This document shows, in pieces, positions 12,103-23,698 of a DNA stretch of 64,000 nucleotides. The notes under the pieces were generated by a model that saw only the letters and a list, made by a program, of their open reading frames with translations, searched no databases and was not told the DNA's origin. The translations under genes and the position numbers were made by a program. The DNA is taken from positions 12,205,001 through 12,269,000 of the forward strand of contig BSBM01000150.1 of NCBI GenBank assembly GCA_027924585.1. The letters run 5' to 3'. Within the stretch, counting starts at the first letter, position 1. Each line of letters opens with the position of its first letter. The stretch comes from Larix kaempferi. Taxonomy: Eukaryota > Streptophyta > Pinopsida > Pinales > Pinaceae.

Positions 12103-13210
12103 TCTTGTATCAGAGCACTTTCTTGGGCTCGTTGGGTGGAATTTCTGCCAATTTTTTTTTTTCTCGCATCTGTTGTAAGTTCGAATCTGGGAATAATCCC
12201 TATTCGCTTAACTGTGGGAAGTACTTGGGCATAAGCCCTTAAAATCATTGTGAGGAGTACCATAGGAACCCCAAAGTAGCTTGCCCATTGAGAGGACCTT
12301 CCAGCGAAAAGGGAAATGACCCCTACCTGATTGACTAGTTCCCACCCGTGAGGTAAAACAAGAGTTGTCGTTTGTGGCAAAGCGGTTATAAGTTTTACTT
12401 GAGCCGTGGAGTGAGGGTTACTGCCCCAATATGCAAGCCGTCAGACATCATTGGTGGCCGAGTGAAACCCCTAAACTGTTAGGAAGCCAAACATACTTGG
12501 GGTCCATATCTATTTTCAGCTAAACTATTGCCGATCACTTCCGCGTCATTTCAGATCCATTCCAAGCCATTCTAGATCCAGCCGTTTCAGATCTATTCTG
12601 AAAGTTGTTTCAGATCCAGGCGTTTTCAATCCATTCAACATCGTTTCAAGTCCATCTATTGCCGATCCCTTCTGCACAGTTTTAGATCCAATTGTTCTAA
12701 TCCATTTAGCGTCGTTGCAGATCCATTTATGGAAAAAAAATATCCATTTTTTTGCCATATCTCTCTTGTTTTAACTCTGTTTTCCTTGAAACTTCCCAAG
12801 CACCCCTGCAATCCCATTCTGCATATTTCATTCCTGAGGACCCTATCCCAAATTCTACTTCCCAAAGCCATAAATCTCACATTTGTCTATTTTTAGGGTT
12901 TGCCATAACTTCTTCAATTTTCACCCACTCACCTCCAAATTTTACCACCATGTTCATTCCCTATTTCTGCTTCTTTGTCCCTCTTTGACAAATTTTCTCA
13001 TTCTTTCACCCCGCTTCTAAAATCCTCATTTTTTGCTTTCCTATCCATCAGAAAGTGTCCAAAACCTAGTCCAACCCCAATTACCCATCCGAGTTTTTGC
13101 CAAATCCAAATTTCCCTTTACTAAAGAAGCTTTTGTTTTTGTTTTTCTATCCATTTCCAAAAAAAAAAAAACTCCTGGTTATGGTTGTCACCTGCACAGG
13201 AGAAAAAACC

Positions 13211-14450
13211 ATGGAGGAAGCACTTGTAGCCATCCAAACCAAACTCCAAGATCTGGATGAAAATTTCTCAGCCTTCATCTTCAGCATCCAGCCATGAACA
13301 ATAACCGCCAGCAAGAATCTTCTGCAACCAATGGGTTCTCTTCTTCCAGCAATTTTCGTGGTCCAAAGCTTGAATTTCCTCGCTTCAATGGTACTGATCC
13401 GACTAGATGGAGTATTTCAGTCTGCATAATACTTTTGATGTCCAAAAAGTTCCACTTGCATCCTTTCATTTGGAACATGAAGCCCTTCAATGGTACCGTT
13501 GGTACATCAAGGCTCATGATGAGCCAAAATGGACAGATTTTTGCCAACTTATTTTGCACCGATTTGGTCCTAGTACTTTTGATGACTTCACCGGAGCACT
13601 CACTAAACTTCGTCAAAGTGGCACTGTGAGAGAGTATCAGATAGAATTTGAGAAACTAGCCAATCACACAGAAGGAATGTCTGATGAATTCTATAGGAGT
13701 TGTTTTATCAGTGGACTTAAGGATGAAATCCGGTCAGAGGTTAAAATGTTATGTCCCAACATAATGATGGAAGTCCTAGGGTTGGCTAAGTTGGCAGAAG
13801 ACAAGATTGCAGCCCAACAACGCTCCAAACCCACTTTTGTTCCCTTCCGAAATATGGGTTCTCAACGACCTTCCATCCCACCAGCTCCTCGACCAACTCC
13901 TATCAAGCATTTTTCCGAAACAGAGATGCAGGCACGCAGAGAAAAAAGGCTTTGTTATAATTGTGATGAAAAATTCACTCGGGGACATAGATGTGTTCAA
14001 CAAAATCTCTATCTATTAGATATGGATTCTCCACGTGCCTCTAAAATTGGTGAAGAATCTCCAGATACAATGGATGATCAGGTCGACATTCAAGAGCCGC
14101 CTATTAACCCCCCATCTCAAGATGAACAACCAGAGATATCTCTCCATGCTTTATCCGGTGTCACCACCCCCCAAACAATTTGGGTCAGGGGTTACTTCAA
14201 GAAGCTTCCTCTTACAATACTCATTGATTCTAGTAGCACTCATAACTTCATTGACCCTTGGATCGCCAAACATGCTGATTGTTTTGTCCATCCTTGCTCC
14301 AACTTTGAAGTCATGGTTGCCAATGGGGGCATCTTACCTTGCAAGGGGAAGTGTCACAATGTGCATATCTCTCTGGAAGATTATAACCTGTGCTCTAACA
14401 TGTTTTCCTTGTCCCTAGGCGGATGTGATATGGTTTTGGGATTTTGCTGA
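13211..14450 (+). pseudogene. gag and protease of nested gypsy element
   Basis: Gag begins at ATG 13211 (MEEALVAIQTKLQDLD) and passes through two frame changes near 13291 and 13409. It continues into the capsid (PKLEFPRFNGTDPTRW, LEHEALQWYRWY, RFGPSTFDDFTGAL, GTVREYQIEFEKLA). A zinc knuckle of the variant C-x2-C-x7-H-x-C type follows (CYNCDEKFTRGHRC, about 13952-13993), as is usual in this plant lineage. The protease is visible at about 14220 as ILIDSSSTHNFID, where the usual DSG catalytic triplet reads DSS. The frame stops at 14450. Confidence 0.88.
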
Positions 14451-15668
14451 ACTTTGGATGCAGTTTTCAGTCAATGGGAAACAACATAAATTTATGGGCT
14501 TACAACAAGGGTCTCTCCACATCATCAGTTCACATCACCTGGAAAAGATCCTTAAGAAGAATTCACATGGTATCATCGCTCAACTCCATTCCATTTAGAT
14601 GCACCCATCAACGGTCTCCCCTACTTCCTTGGATAGATATGCAGGTGTCCTTGCTGCACCAATGGGCTTGTCACCTTCAAGAGACCTTTCCAGTAAGAAT
14701 TTAGCCACATCTACATCTCAGCAGGAAATGATGGCTATTTTGCATGTGGTACTGAAGTGGTAGCCATACCTATTAGGGAATTATTTCTACATCAAGACTG
14801 ATCTCCAGGCTCTGTAAAATTTCCTGGCACAATGGGTCTCCTCCCCAACACACCCAAAATGGGTTATCCAACTCATGGGTTATGCCTATGCGATCACTTA
14901 CAAGAAGGGTAAGGACAATATGGTGGAAGCTGCTCCTTCTCACACATTTGATGACCCAGTTTCTCTTACAGCTATTTCTCTACTTGTTCCAAATTGGTTG
15001 CAATCCGTTCAACAGGGCTATCTCTTTTATGAACTCCATGCTTTTTCATCAGCAGGGCACTCTGGGTTCCTCAAAATGTATGACAGGGAACAATGTAACT
15101 TCTTTTAGCAAGGACTGAAAATGAAAATTCAACATATGGTGGCTGACTGTGATACTTTACAGGTCAACAAGGGTGAAACGACACTCCTTTCAGGACTGCT
15201 TGACCCCTTGCCCACCCCTACACAGATTTGGACCACTATTTCTATGGATTTCCTAGAAGCGCTCCAATGGTACAATACCACATCTAAAAGGACACCATAT
15301 GAAGCAGTCTATGGACATGCACCACCAGTTCTTCTTCCATACACCTTCAGCAGCTCCCTAGTTCAGGCAATTGACTCGGTTCTTTGAAACCGTGATCAGA
15401 TTCTTTTCATTCTGCAGGACAATCTTGACATGGCAAGAATTCGACTAAAATAACAAGCTGGTCAACACCGTTCTCAGTGCACTTTTCACGCAGCTGATAT
15501 GGTTCTTCTTCGTCTACAGCCTTCCAAGAAACCCTCCCTGAAACTCAAAAGGTGTCAATGGCCCAGAATGCAACCCAGGGATGCTACAGGGCAACCACTC
15601 CTTCAAATTCTGCATCAATTTCCACATCTAAAGCTTTGAGGACAAAGCTTTTTCAAAGCGATAGGGGA
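14451..15668 (+). pseudogene. Remnants of RNase H and integrase ends, nested gypsy element
   Basis: Frames are broken. Recognisable pieces are the RNase H tail (EMMAILHVVLKW, YAITYKKGKDNMVEAA), the integrase N-terminal part (HSGFLKMYDR), a junction near 15268 where TISMDFLEAL runs straight into QWYNTTSKRTPYEAVYG, and the integrase C-terminal region (MVLLRLQPSKKPSLKLK). The RT palm and the two later integrase catalytic residues are absent, so deletion rather than mutation explains the loss. Confidence 0.82.
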
Positions 15669-16073
15669 TTTTAGGAACCCATGTCAACTCTTCTATTTAC
15701 CTTGTTAGTATATTGTTGTTGGACACATATGCTTTGTAAATCGTCCCATAGTATTTGTTGATCCATAGTTTGTCTTATTGTTGTTGGACGCATACGCTTT
15801 GTAAGTCGTCCCATAGTAATTGTTGATCTATAGTTTGTATTGGCCCATAGTTTGTATTGACACATGGTATTGACCCATGGTATTGGCGCCTAGACTTAGT
15901 ATATAAGTTGGTGTTGAGACCAATGAAGGTACCATGAAGTTATTTGTATTGAGCTTGCTCAAAGGAGGTTGCCCCCTCGAAGTGGCCCGCGATCAATATA
16001 AAAGTGATTCTGAGTTTTGTTATTTCTGCTATATCGTTTGTTTTCATTAATTAATTTCTGCAGGTTCTTCACA
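15669..16073 (+). repeat. 3' LTR of nested gypsy element (405 bp)
   Basis: It is homologous to 11765-12102 but carries a tandem duplication of about 65 bp (about 15710-15835) covering the ttgttggac(g/a)cata...gatc(c/t)atagtttg segment. The first bases read TT instead of TG, a point change. It ends at 16073 and is followed by the right GAACC target duplication. Confidence 0.9.
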
Positions 16074-16078
16074 GAACC

Positions 16079-18150
16079 ATGAGCTTCTTTGAAGATCTTG
16101 TGCTTTAGGTTCGAACCATGAACCAAGTATATTTGGTCCCTATAGTATATTAAGCCATTAAATATCTTGTATCTATGATCTCCTTCGACCCCATCTAACC
16201 CATCACAAGCAAAACTATCTTTGGCATACTCTACTATTAGCATATGTTTCCAATCTTTCGAAATATCCATAAGGGAAAAGGAAGGTCTCCTAGAAAATGC
16301 ATATGCTACAATATTATTCTTCCCTTTTACATATTCAATGTCAAAATAAAAATCTTGGACCTTAATTACCCATTTTTGTTTCCTTTCATTGAGATCCTTT
16401 TGTGTGAGGAAATGCTTTAAACTGTTATGATCAGTTTTGACCACAAATTTGTTCCCCACCAGATATTTTCTAAACTTGGCCAAGGCATGCATGATGGCTA
16501 ACATTTATTTGTCTTATATGGAGTAGAGATTTTCATGTGGCTGCAATTTTCTGCTCTCAAAATCTATGGGGTGTTGATTTTTCTTGAGGACCGCCCCTAT
16601 TCCTTCTCCTAATGCATCACATTCCAAAACAAATGGTTTAGAAAAATATGGTAATGCAAGTACTGGAAAAATATTCATTACCTCTTTCATTCTTTGGAAA
16701 TCATTTTCAGCCTCTTCATCCCATTTGAAATCAGTCTTCTTGTTCAAATCAGTAAGGGGAGCAGTTAATTTGGAAAACCCCTTCACAAACTTCCTATAGT
16801 AAGTGCATATTCCAATGAAGCCTCTCAATTCAGTGATGTTCTTGGGTGATGACCAATCAAGAATAGCCTTTATTTTCTCCAGGTGCACCTTAACTCCATC
16901 TTTCCCAATGATGTGCCCAAGATATAAAACTTCCTTCAACCCAAATTCACACTTGGACAACTTAGCAAACAAAGATTGTTCATGCAAGATTTTCAATACA
17001 ACTTCTAAATGGTGCAAATTTTCCTCCCATGTCTTACTGTAAATCAAAATACCATCAAAGAAAACCAAAACAAACTTACGTAGCTGCTTGCAAAATGTTT
17101 TGTTCATGCATGATTGGAAGGTGGATAGAGCATTGGTCAACCCAAAAGGCATGACAAAAAATTCGAAATGACCATAGTGATATATGAAAGCAGTTTTCTA
17201 CACATCCTCCTCCTTCGTTCGAATCTTATGGTAACCAGATCTAAGATCAATTTTGGTGAAGAAATTTGCTCCAAATAGCTCATCTATCCTAGGGATGGGA
17301 TATCTATTCTTTATTGTCTTCTTGTTTAGAGATCTAAAATCAATGCACATCCTTGAGGTTCCAACTTTTTTCTTCACCAAAACAACTAAAGAAGCATATG
17401 GACTTGAGCTTGGTCTAATGAGTTCCAATTCCAAGAGCTCTTGAATAGCGTTATCAATATCATCTCTAAACATTTTTGGGTGTCTATATGGTGGTATTTA
17501 TATAGGTTAAGTACACACCTCCAAAACAATGGTGTACTCAACTCCTTTGTCAGGTGGCATTCCAGGAGGAAGGTCTCCAAAAACCCTTTCATATTTGTGT
17601 AGCAGTTTCTTTATCTTCCTTGGATGTTTTGAAATGCTTATGTTTGGCTTGGGGGAAGTGATGAAAAATTCAACATCCCATTCAATATCCCCATGCCTCA
17701 ATATGGACCTCATACTATGGGAAGATACCACTTGATTCAGATAGGTGTGCATTCCTCTCACTACCCTTTGTTTTCCTTCTGAATCTTTGAATTTCATTTC
17801 AGGTATTTGGTAGTTCACTGTATGTTCCCCTATATAGTACAACCATTGAACTCCCCAAAACACATTTGTATCAGCAATATCTACCACATAAAAGCTATCA
17901 GAAAATGTGTAATTACCTATGGTGAGTTGTAGCTTTGGAATCCATGTTTTGCACTCCATAGTATAGTGACCTAGAATGATGAATGTGAACCCATCAAATG
18001 GTTTAGTAGGTAAATTTATCCTCTCCACCATTGCTGCATCAATGAATTTATGAGTTTCTCCTCCATCTACCAATACCGAAACTCTTTTCCCTTGTACCAC
18101 TCCCTTGCATCGAATGGTGTGAAAACGCGGCACTCCTGAAAGCACTACCA
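16079..18150 (-). pseudogene. Chromovirus protease, reverse transcriptase, RNase H and integrase N-terminus
   Basis: Reading leftwards from 18151: protease VSVLVDGGETHKFID (DGG where DSG is usual); RT from about 17473 with [12 protein letters not shown] and [14 protein letters not shown]; the RT active site near 17052-17063 reads FFDG instead of FFDD; thumb and connection with LYLGHIIG and FIGICTYYRKFVKGFSK; RNase H with LECDALGEGIGAVL and VVKTDHNSLKHFL; then the integrase N-terminus (YLVHGSNLKHKIFKEAHGS), cut by the nested insertion. Stops separate the pieces at about 17510, 17200 and 16510. The active-site change and stops make this copy inactive. Confidence 0.92.
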
Positions 18151-19300
18151 TTCTCCCTTTGTAAGGTGATGGATGATCTTATTCTGCTGTGTCATATCCC
18201 TCTTCTTGGGGTGAAATATGTTCTTCTTAGTCCATGTCCCTTTCACCTTCATCATCATCAGAAAATACTGCAATGCATTTTTCTTTTCCCTTAGCACATT
18301 TATGCCTTGGTACCCATGGTTGGAAGCATTTGTAACATAGTCTCTTTCTTCGGAGTTATTCCTTGATTGTTCCCTCTTTCTTTTCCTTTCCAAATGCATC
18401 TTTTTTCCATGGCTTCTTGTCAAATCTGAACTTGGAAGGAAAGTTGGGCTTGGGAGGATACCTTGTCTTGGGGAGCACATTTTGCAGATCTCTTGCCAAG
18501 TTCATGGCATCTTTCAATGAAGTAGGTTTGTGGGATTTAACTAAACCCTTCAAAAGTTCATCCAAAACTTAATTAAAGAGAAATACTAATCGAACCATAG
18601 ATATATCAACCACCTTAACTCATAATTTTTGAAATTCCAACATGTACTCATCAAGGGTTCCAATTTGCTTCAACTGTGCTAGTTCCTTGAAAGGAATTTC
18701 AGGGTATTTTTGCTCGAATATTTCCAATAACCTATTAACAAATTCTTCATATGTTGTGACTTGATCATGTCCCAGGGTTTTAATCCCATGGAACTACCAA
18801 TCATTGGCTTCTCCTTCAAGATGAAAAATAACCATTTTTAAAGCACCCTCTTCCACCATTGGATTCAATTGAAAATATACATATAACTTTTGTATCCAAT
18901 TATTTGCAGAACTTTGAGATGAGCCATAAAAGGTAGGAAGGAGCATTTTACCTATGGCATAATTCAATTCTTTATTTTGAAATGGAGTTCTAATACCTCC
19001 TCTCATTTTGAGCTTGTTTGAAACAATAAAGAATTGATCAAATGGTAAGGTCCTTCTGCAGTCTTCACTCAACCACTGCCATTATGCTAGAACTTCATGC
19101 ATTCCATATTGGGTGTTAGGATCCACTTGGGAATCAATAAAATTAGGTGTGGTAGCTCTTGTTGAGCTCTGGAATTCATTGGATCGATTATGAGGTCCTG
19201 TCCTTGAGAAAATGTGTTCACCAAATGCCTTCTTTTCCTCAAAAGTAGAACTACTGTTGCCTCCTAATGCCAATTTACTTCCAATTTGACTAGCCATCAA
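18151..19300 (-). pseudogene. Chromovirus gag
   Basis: Starting at MMASQIGSKLALGG (19300), pieces include the capsid region (KMLLPTFYGSSQSSANNWIQ, LNPMVEEGALKMVIFHLEGEANDW) and the basic linker (RYPPKPNFPSKFRFDKKPW). A zinc knuckle is read near 18350-18300 as a C-x2-C pattern with downstream His and Cys. Stops and a frame change interrupt it at about 19080 and 18790. The 250-bp stretch up to the primer binding site is untranslated leader. Confidence 0.8.
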
Positions 19301-19540
19301 TTCGAACCCTTTCTTATCTTCCTTGTCATGTCTTCAAAAAATGGTTTCATGAATTTCCTAAACTCCTCTTTCTCCTCCATATCTGAGGTTCCTTTCCATC
19401 CTTAGTCATAGTTTCAACAAAGTGCATCTCTTCTCCTGCTTCTTCCTCTTCACCAAAGGTACTTTCAGTATCAGTTTATATGGGTGGGGGTTGGCTTCTA
19501 GACCTCATAAATGGTAACCCAAATCAGGTTCAAGTACCAT

Positions 19541-19552
19541 GCTCTGATACCA
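19541..19552 (-). other. Primer binding site of the chromovirus
   Basis: The minus strand reads TGGTATCAGAGC two bases inside the right LTR, complementary to the 3' end of plant initiator methionine tRNA. It fixes both orientation and the LTR boundary at 19555. Confidence 0.93.
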
Positions 19553-19554
19553 CT

Positions 19555-20238
19555 TGTAGTGTCCCTTTTTAATAATTTGGAAAAATTGGAAAATTTGCAA
19601 TTTTTTGGTCAATTCGAACCTTGGACTAGTGATGACCCAAGTGCTTCCAAATGGCTCCTAAGGATTTCGAATTGGTTATAAAGGTACTTGAAAGGTATTA
19701 GGACATAAAATGAGGCTAATAGGTTTTAAACACTCTCAAAAGACTTCTGCAACATTCATTTGCAATCAGGATAAATTAGGGGATTTACTAGTAATATTGG
19801 GGTTCAAACCCCATAGGGTAGAGGTCACTAATGGCTTCCCAAATGCAGTAAGAACCTACAAAATTTCATAAAAGAGACATGGATTATTTATATGACTTAA
19901 ATGGGAACCCAAATGCATCATTAATCAGTTCCTAAAGGATTCTGAAACTCCCATAAATCAGATATTTGTAGACATGTCTTCACATAGGGGGAAATGATAG
20001 AAAAACTCCACAACTAGCTATGCATTTTGAGATAAATGTTCCAAGGACTTGTATAATGTGTATGGAAATTCTTAAGTACATTAATGGCTCTCCATAAAGC
20101 AATAAAATCACAGATAATGACTGAAACAAATCGAAACCAAACAACTTCAAGCTCTCACAACAAGATATAGGGGAAAATGGCACCATTAATACATAGTTTG
20201 ACATTTTTACATAGTTTCACTTGGAGTTTCAACCTGAG
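19555..20238 (-). repeat. Chromovirus 5' LTR, truncated
   Basis: It matches 8722 to about 9407 (including runs such as gtttcacttggagtttc) and then diverges abruptly at about 20238. The remaining ~1.1 kb of LTR is not found further right in this window, so the loss is a deletion or recombination junction rather than a simple insertion. Confidence 0.9.
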
Positions 20239-23200
20239 TTTCACTTGGAGTTTGAAAATTTTGGACCATACTAACCCATACATATTATCATGGATGAAAA
20301 AGGGGCAAAAGGTGATGGTGATGCAACAATGTTTGTTGAATTTTCAAATTGGGAATCTCAATGAGAAAGTTTTGTGTGATGTAGTGGAGAAGGATGTATG
20401 TCACATAATTCTTGGAAGACCGTGGTTGTTTGACAGAAATGTTTCTCATAATGGCAAAGAAAACACATATGAGTTTAAGAAGGATGGACACCGGTATAAA
20501 TTGACATCGATACTGGAAAATACATTGATAGTAGAGGAAAATAATGATGTGAATACTAGTAGTAGTTGGATCATGTTGTGTTCAGCTAAAGAGTTTTTGA
20601 AGGAACATAAAAAGGCAAATTTCTGTTTGGCCATAATACCAAAAAGAGTTCAAGAGATTTAGAAACCAAACCTTGTACCATTGGAAATTCAACCTTTGTT
20701 GAATGAGTTTAAAGAAATCGTGGTAGATGATCTACCAGTAGGTTTACCACCCTTGAGGAGTATATCACATCATATTGATTAGATACCAGGATCGAGTTTT
20801 CTAAACAAATCCCCTAATCGAAGGACACCAAAAGAGAATGAAGAAGTGAATAAGAAGGTGCAAGAGTTACTTGACAGAGGATTTATTCGAAAGAGTATAA
20901 GTCCTTGTGATGTACTAGCAGTATTGACACCCAAGAAGGGTGGTGAATGGAGAATGTGCACAGACACATGAGATATTAACAAGATCACCATCAAGTATAG
21001 GTTTCCCTTACCAAGGATGGATGATCTCATGGATTATTTGAGTGGAGCAAAGTACTTTTCAAAGATAGATTTGAAGAGTGTTTATCATCAAATTTGAATA
21101 AGGGAACTTGATGAGTGGAAAACAATGTTTAAGAGGAATGATGGATTAGCCCCCTAGTACATTTATGAGACTCATGAATGAAGTTTTGAAACCATTTTTG
21201 GGAAATTTTGTTGTCGTATACTTGGATGACATTTTTATTTTTAGTGAATCCAAGGAAAAACACTTGGAACAAGTGAAGAAGGTATTGCAGTGGTTGAAAG
21301 AGCAGAAGGTGTTAATAAAGCTAAAGAAGTGTTCATTTTGAAAGAAGAATTAACATACTTGGGTTTTGTAGTTTCCAATGAAGGTCTTAATATCAATCCG
21401 GAAAAGGTAAAGACCATTTTGGAGTTCCCTACACCTAAGTGTACGTTTGATGTGAGAAGTTTTCATGGGTTGGAAAGCTTCTACAGGAAATTTGTTTGAA
21501 ATTTTAGTGAAATTTGCGCCCTACTTACAACATGTATGAAGAAAGGATTTTTTCAATGGATAGTAGCAGCCATGAAGTCATTTGAAACCTTGAAGAAAAA
21601 GGTAACTGAGTAGCTAGTTTTGGCACTTCCATATTTTAATAAGGTGTTTCAAGTGGACTATGATGCAAGTAGTTCAACTATTGGAGTAGTTTTGAGCCAA
21701 TAAGGAAGACCCGTAGCATTCTTTAGTGATAATTTGAATGAAGCTAAAAAGAAGTATTCATGTGTATGATCAAGAATACTATGCTATCATCCAAGCTTTG
21801 AATAAATTGTGACATTATTTGTTGTTGAAGGAATTTGTCTTGTTTACTGATCACAAGGCACTGCAGTAAATTAATAACCAAGGTAAGTTAAATCAAAAGC
21901 ATTCTAAATGGGTTGAGTTTTTATAAAGTTACTCTTTGTCTTGAAGCACAGGCTAGGAAAATCAAATAAAATGGTACATGCATTGAGTCGGAGGATGGTA
22001 CTATTAAATACTTTGTCTTGTTTACTGATCACAAGGCACTGCAGTACATTAATAACCAAGGTAAGTTAAATCAAAAGCATTCTAAAGGGGTTGAGTTTTT
22101 ATAAAGTTACTCTTTGTCTTGAAGCACGGGTCTTGAAAATCAAATAAAGTGGTATGTGCATTGAGTCGGAGGATGGTACTATTAAATACTTTGTTGGTTG
22201 ATATAGTTGGCTTGGAATATGTGAAATAATTATATGCAGAAGATGCAGAGTTTGCAACTTCTTGGAAGGCATGCAAAGCACCTTGGAGTATGGACAAAAC
22301 ACCATACTTGGACTACCATGTTAAAGAAGGATTCTTATTTAAGAACCACTAATTATGCATTCCATAGAACTCACTAAGATTGAACCTTGTTAGGGAGTTG
22401 CACATCAGAAGTTTAGGTGGACATTTTTGCAAGGATAAGACCATAGAATTGGTGAAGGAAAGATACTTTTGGCCTAGTATTAACAAATATGTCAATTTTT
22501 TTTTTGTGTTGGAGGGTGTGTTAGTTGGAAAAGGGAAAGAGTCAAAACACAGGGTTATACACTCCATTTCCTATACCTGAAAGGCCATAGGAAGGTGTCA
22601 CTATGGAATTCATTCTGGAGCTATCTAGAATGCATAAAAGACATGATTCTGTGATGGTTGTGGTAGAAAGATTCTCGAAGATGGTGCATTTCATACCATG
22701 CAAGAAACTACTAATGCTAGTGAAGTGTTTGTCTTGTTTTTCAGATAAATTGTGAGGTTGCATGGACTTCCAAGGAGCATCACTTCTGACAGAGATACAA
22801 GATTCCTTAGAAATTTTTGGTGTATGATTTGGAAGAAGATGGGTTTGAATTTTCTATACAATTCAGTGTATCACCCACAAACAGAGGTGGCAAATCCCAA
22901 TCTTAGAAATCTGTTGAGAAGCTTAAGTGGAAACAAGCCAGGACAATGTGATTTAGTTCTATCACAAGATGAATTTGCTTACAATGATTCAATAAATCAA
23001 TTTGTCAGTAAGAGTCCATTTCAAATTGTTTATGGGAGATCACCAAAGGGAATTGTAGATCTTGTTAACTTGCCAAATCTAGAAGACAAAATGAGTGCTG
23101 AAGCAAGTGAGTTCGCAGAAGACATTCATAAATTGCATGAATAGATTAGACAGAAGCTTCAACAAAGTAATGCAAGATATAAGCAAATGTCAGACCAGGG

Positions 23201-23698
23201 AAGAAGACATAAAGTTTTCAAAGAAGGTGAGTTAGTGAGGCTCATCTAAGGAAATAAAGATTTCCCTGAGGCATATACAATAAAATCAAATACAATAAAA
23301 ATGTGCCATGTTGAATCTTGAGGAAAATTTATGATAATGCTTATAAATTAGAGTTACCGAGAAATTTGGACATCTCTCAAATTTTTAACATTGCTGATTT
23401 TTATGAGTTCCACAAGAGATCAGAGATAGTTGAAGGAAGCACGCTAAATGACTGGAAGGTGCAATTATCGGTCAAACCAATTGAGGAAATATAGTATATT
23501 TTCGCGACAAGGGTTAGCAAAAGAACCCAAAACAAAACTATTTAGAATATCTGGTCAAATGGAAAAATAGAGGTCTTGAAGTCACATTGTGGGTTTCTGA
23601 AAAGGAAGTAGCACACTTACATGAGTCTTCTTCTATAACACCTACTGTTTTTCCACATGAGTTGGGGCTCATGTTTTTTTTTCATACACAGGATGTAT
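20239..23698 (+). pseudogene. Degenerate Ty3/gypsy pol (protease linker to integrase)
   Basis: A second, differently oriented gypsy pol. Recognisable in order: the protease end (DVCHIILGRPWLFDR, about 20400), RT ([35 protein letters not shown] at about 21213-21245 with YLDD intact), connection (LGFVVSNEGLNINPEKVKTI), RNase H (YDASSSTIGVVLSQ, FVLFTDHKALQ), integrase (RLHGLPRSITSDRDTRFLRNFW, YHPQTEVANPNLRNLLRSL) and a chromodomain-like end (YLVKWKNRGLEVTLWVSEKEV, about 23550-23610). Many stops and frame changes are present. The integrase HHCC zinc-finger cysteines and first catalytic Asp segment are lost. No 5' LTR or gag is visible. Confidence 0.9.
21834..22195 (+). repeat. 178-bp tandem duplication inside the gypsy RNase H region
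   Basis: Two adjacent copies, each starting at tgtttactgatcacaaggca (21841 and 22019), run through ggttgagtttttataaag to the block ending ctattaaatactttgt. They differ at only a handful of bases, so the duplication happened after the element was already inactive or close to it. Confidence 0.92.

Larger units (their letters stand above)
11765..16073 (+). mobile_element. Nested, internally deleted Ty3/gypsy retrotransposon
   Basis: LTRs lie at 11765-12102 and 15669-16073, with GAACC target duplications on both sides. A TTGTATCAGAGC primer-binding-like site (about 12105-12116) follows the first LTR, and a short purine tract (gataggggat) precedes the second. The interior encodes gag and protease, but RT is almost wholly missing, RNase H is a fragment and the integrase catalytic core is deleted. 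It was inserted into the integrase of the older chromovirus and is itself non-autonomous. Confidence 0.93.
8722..20238 (-). mobile_element. Ty3/gypsy chromovirus (Tekay/Del-like), nested and truncated
   Basis: A full LTR at 8722-10502 (3' LTR in element sense) and a partial LTR at 19555-20238 flank a minus-strand gag-pol. Next to the right LTR is TGGTATCAGAGC (minus strand, 19541-19552), the classic initiator-methionine tRNA primer binding site. Next to the left LTR is a purine-rich tract on the minus strand (10503-10517). Domains in order are gag, protease, RT, RNase H, integrase and chromodomain, which is the chromovirus order. A second retroelement (11765-16073) interrupts the integrase. 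The 5' LTR keeps only about 684 bp and is joined at 20238 to another gypsy relic. Frames carry many stops, so the element is dead. Confidence 0.93.
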
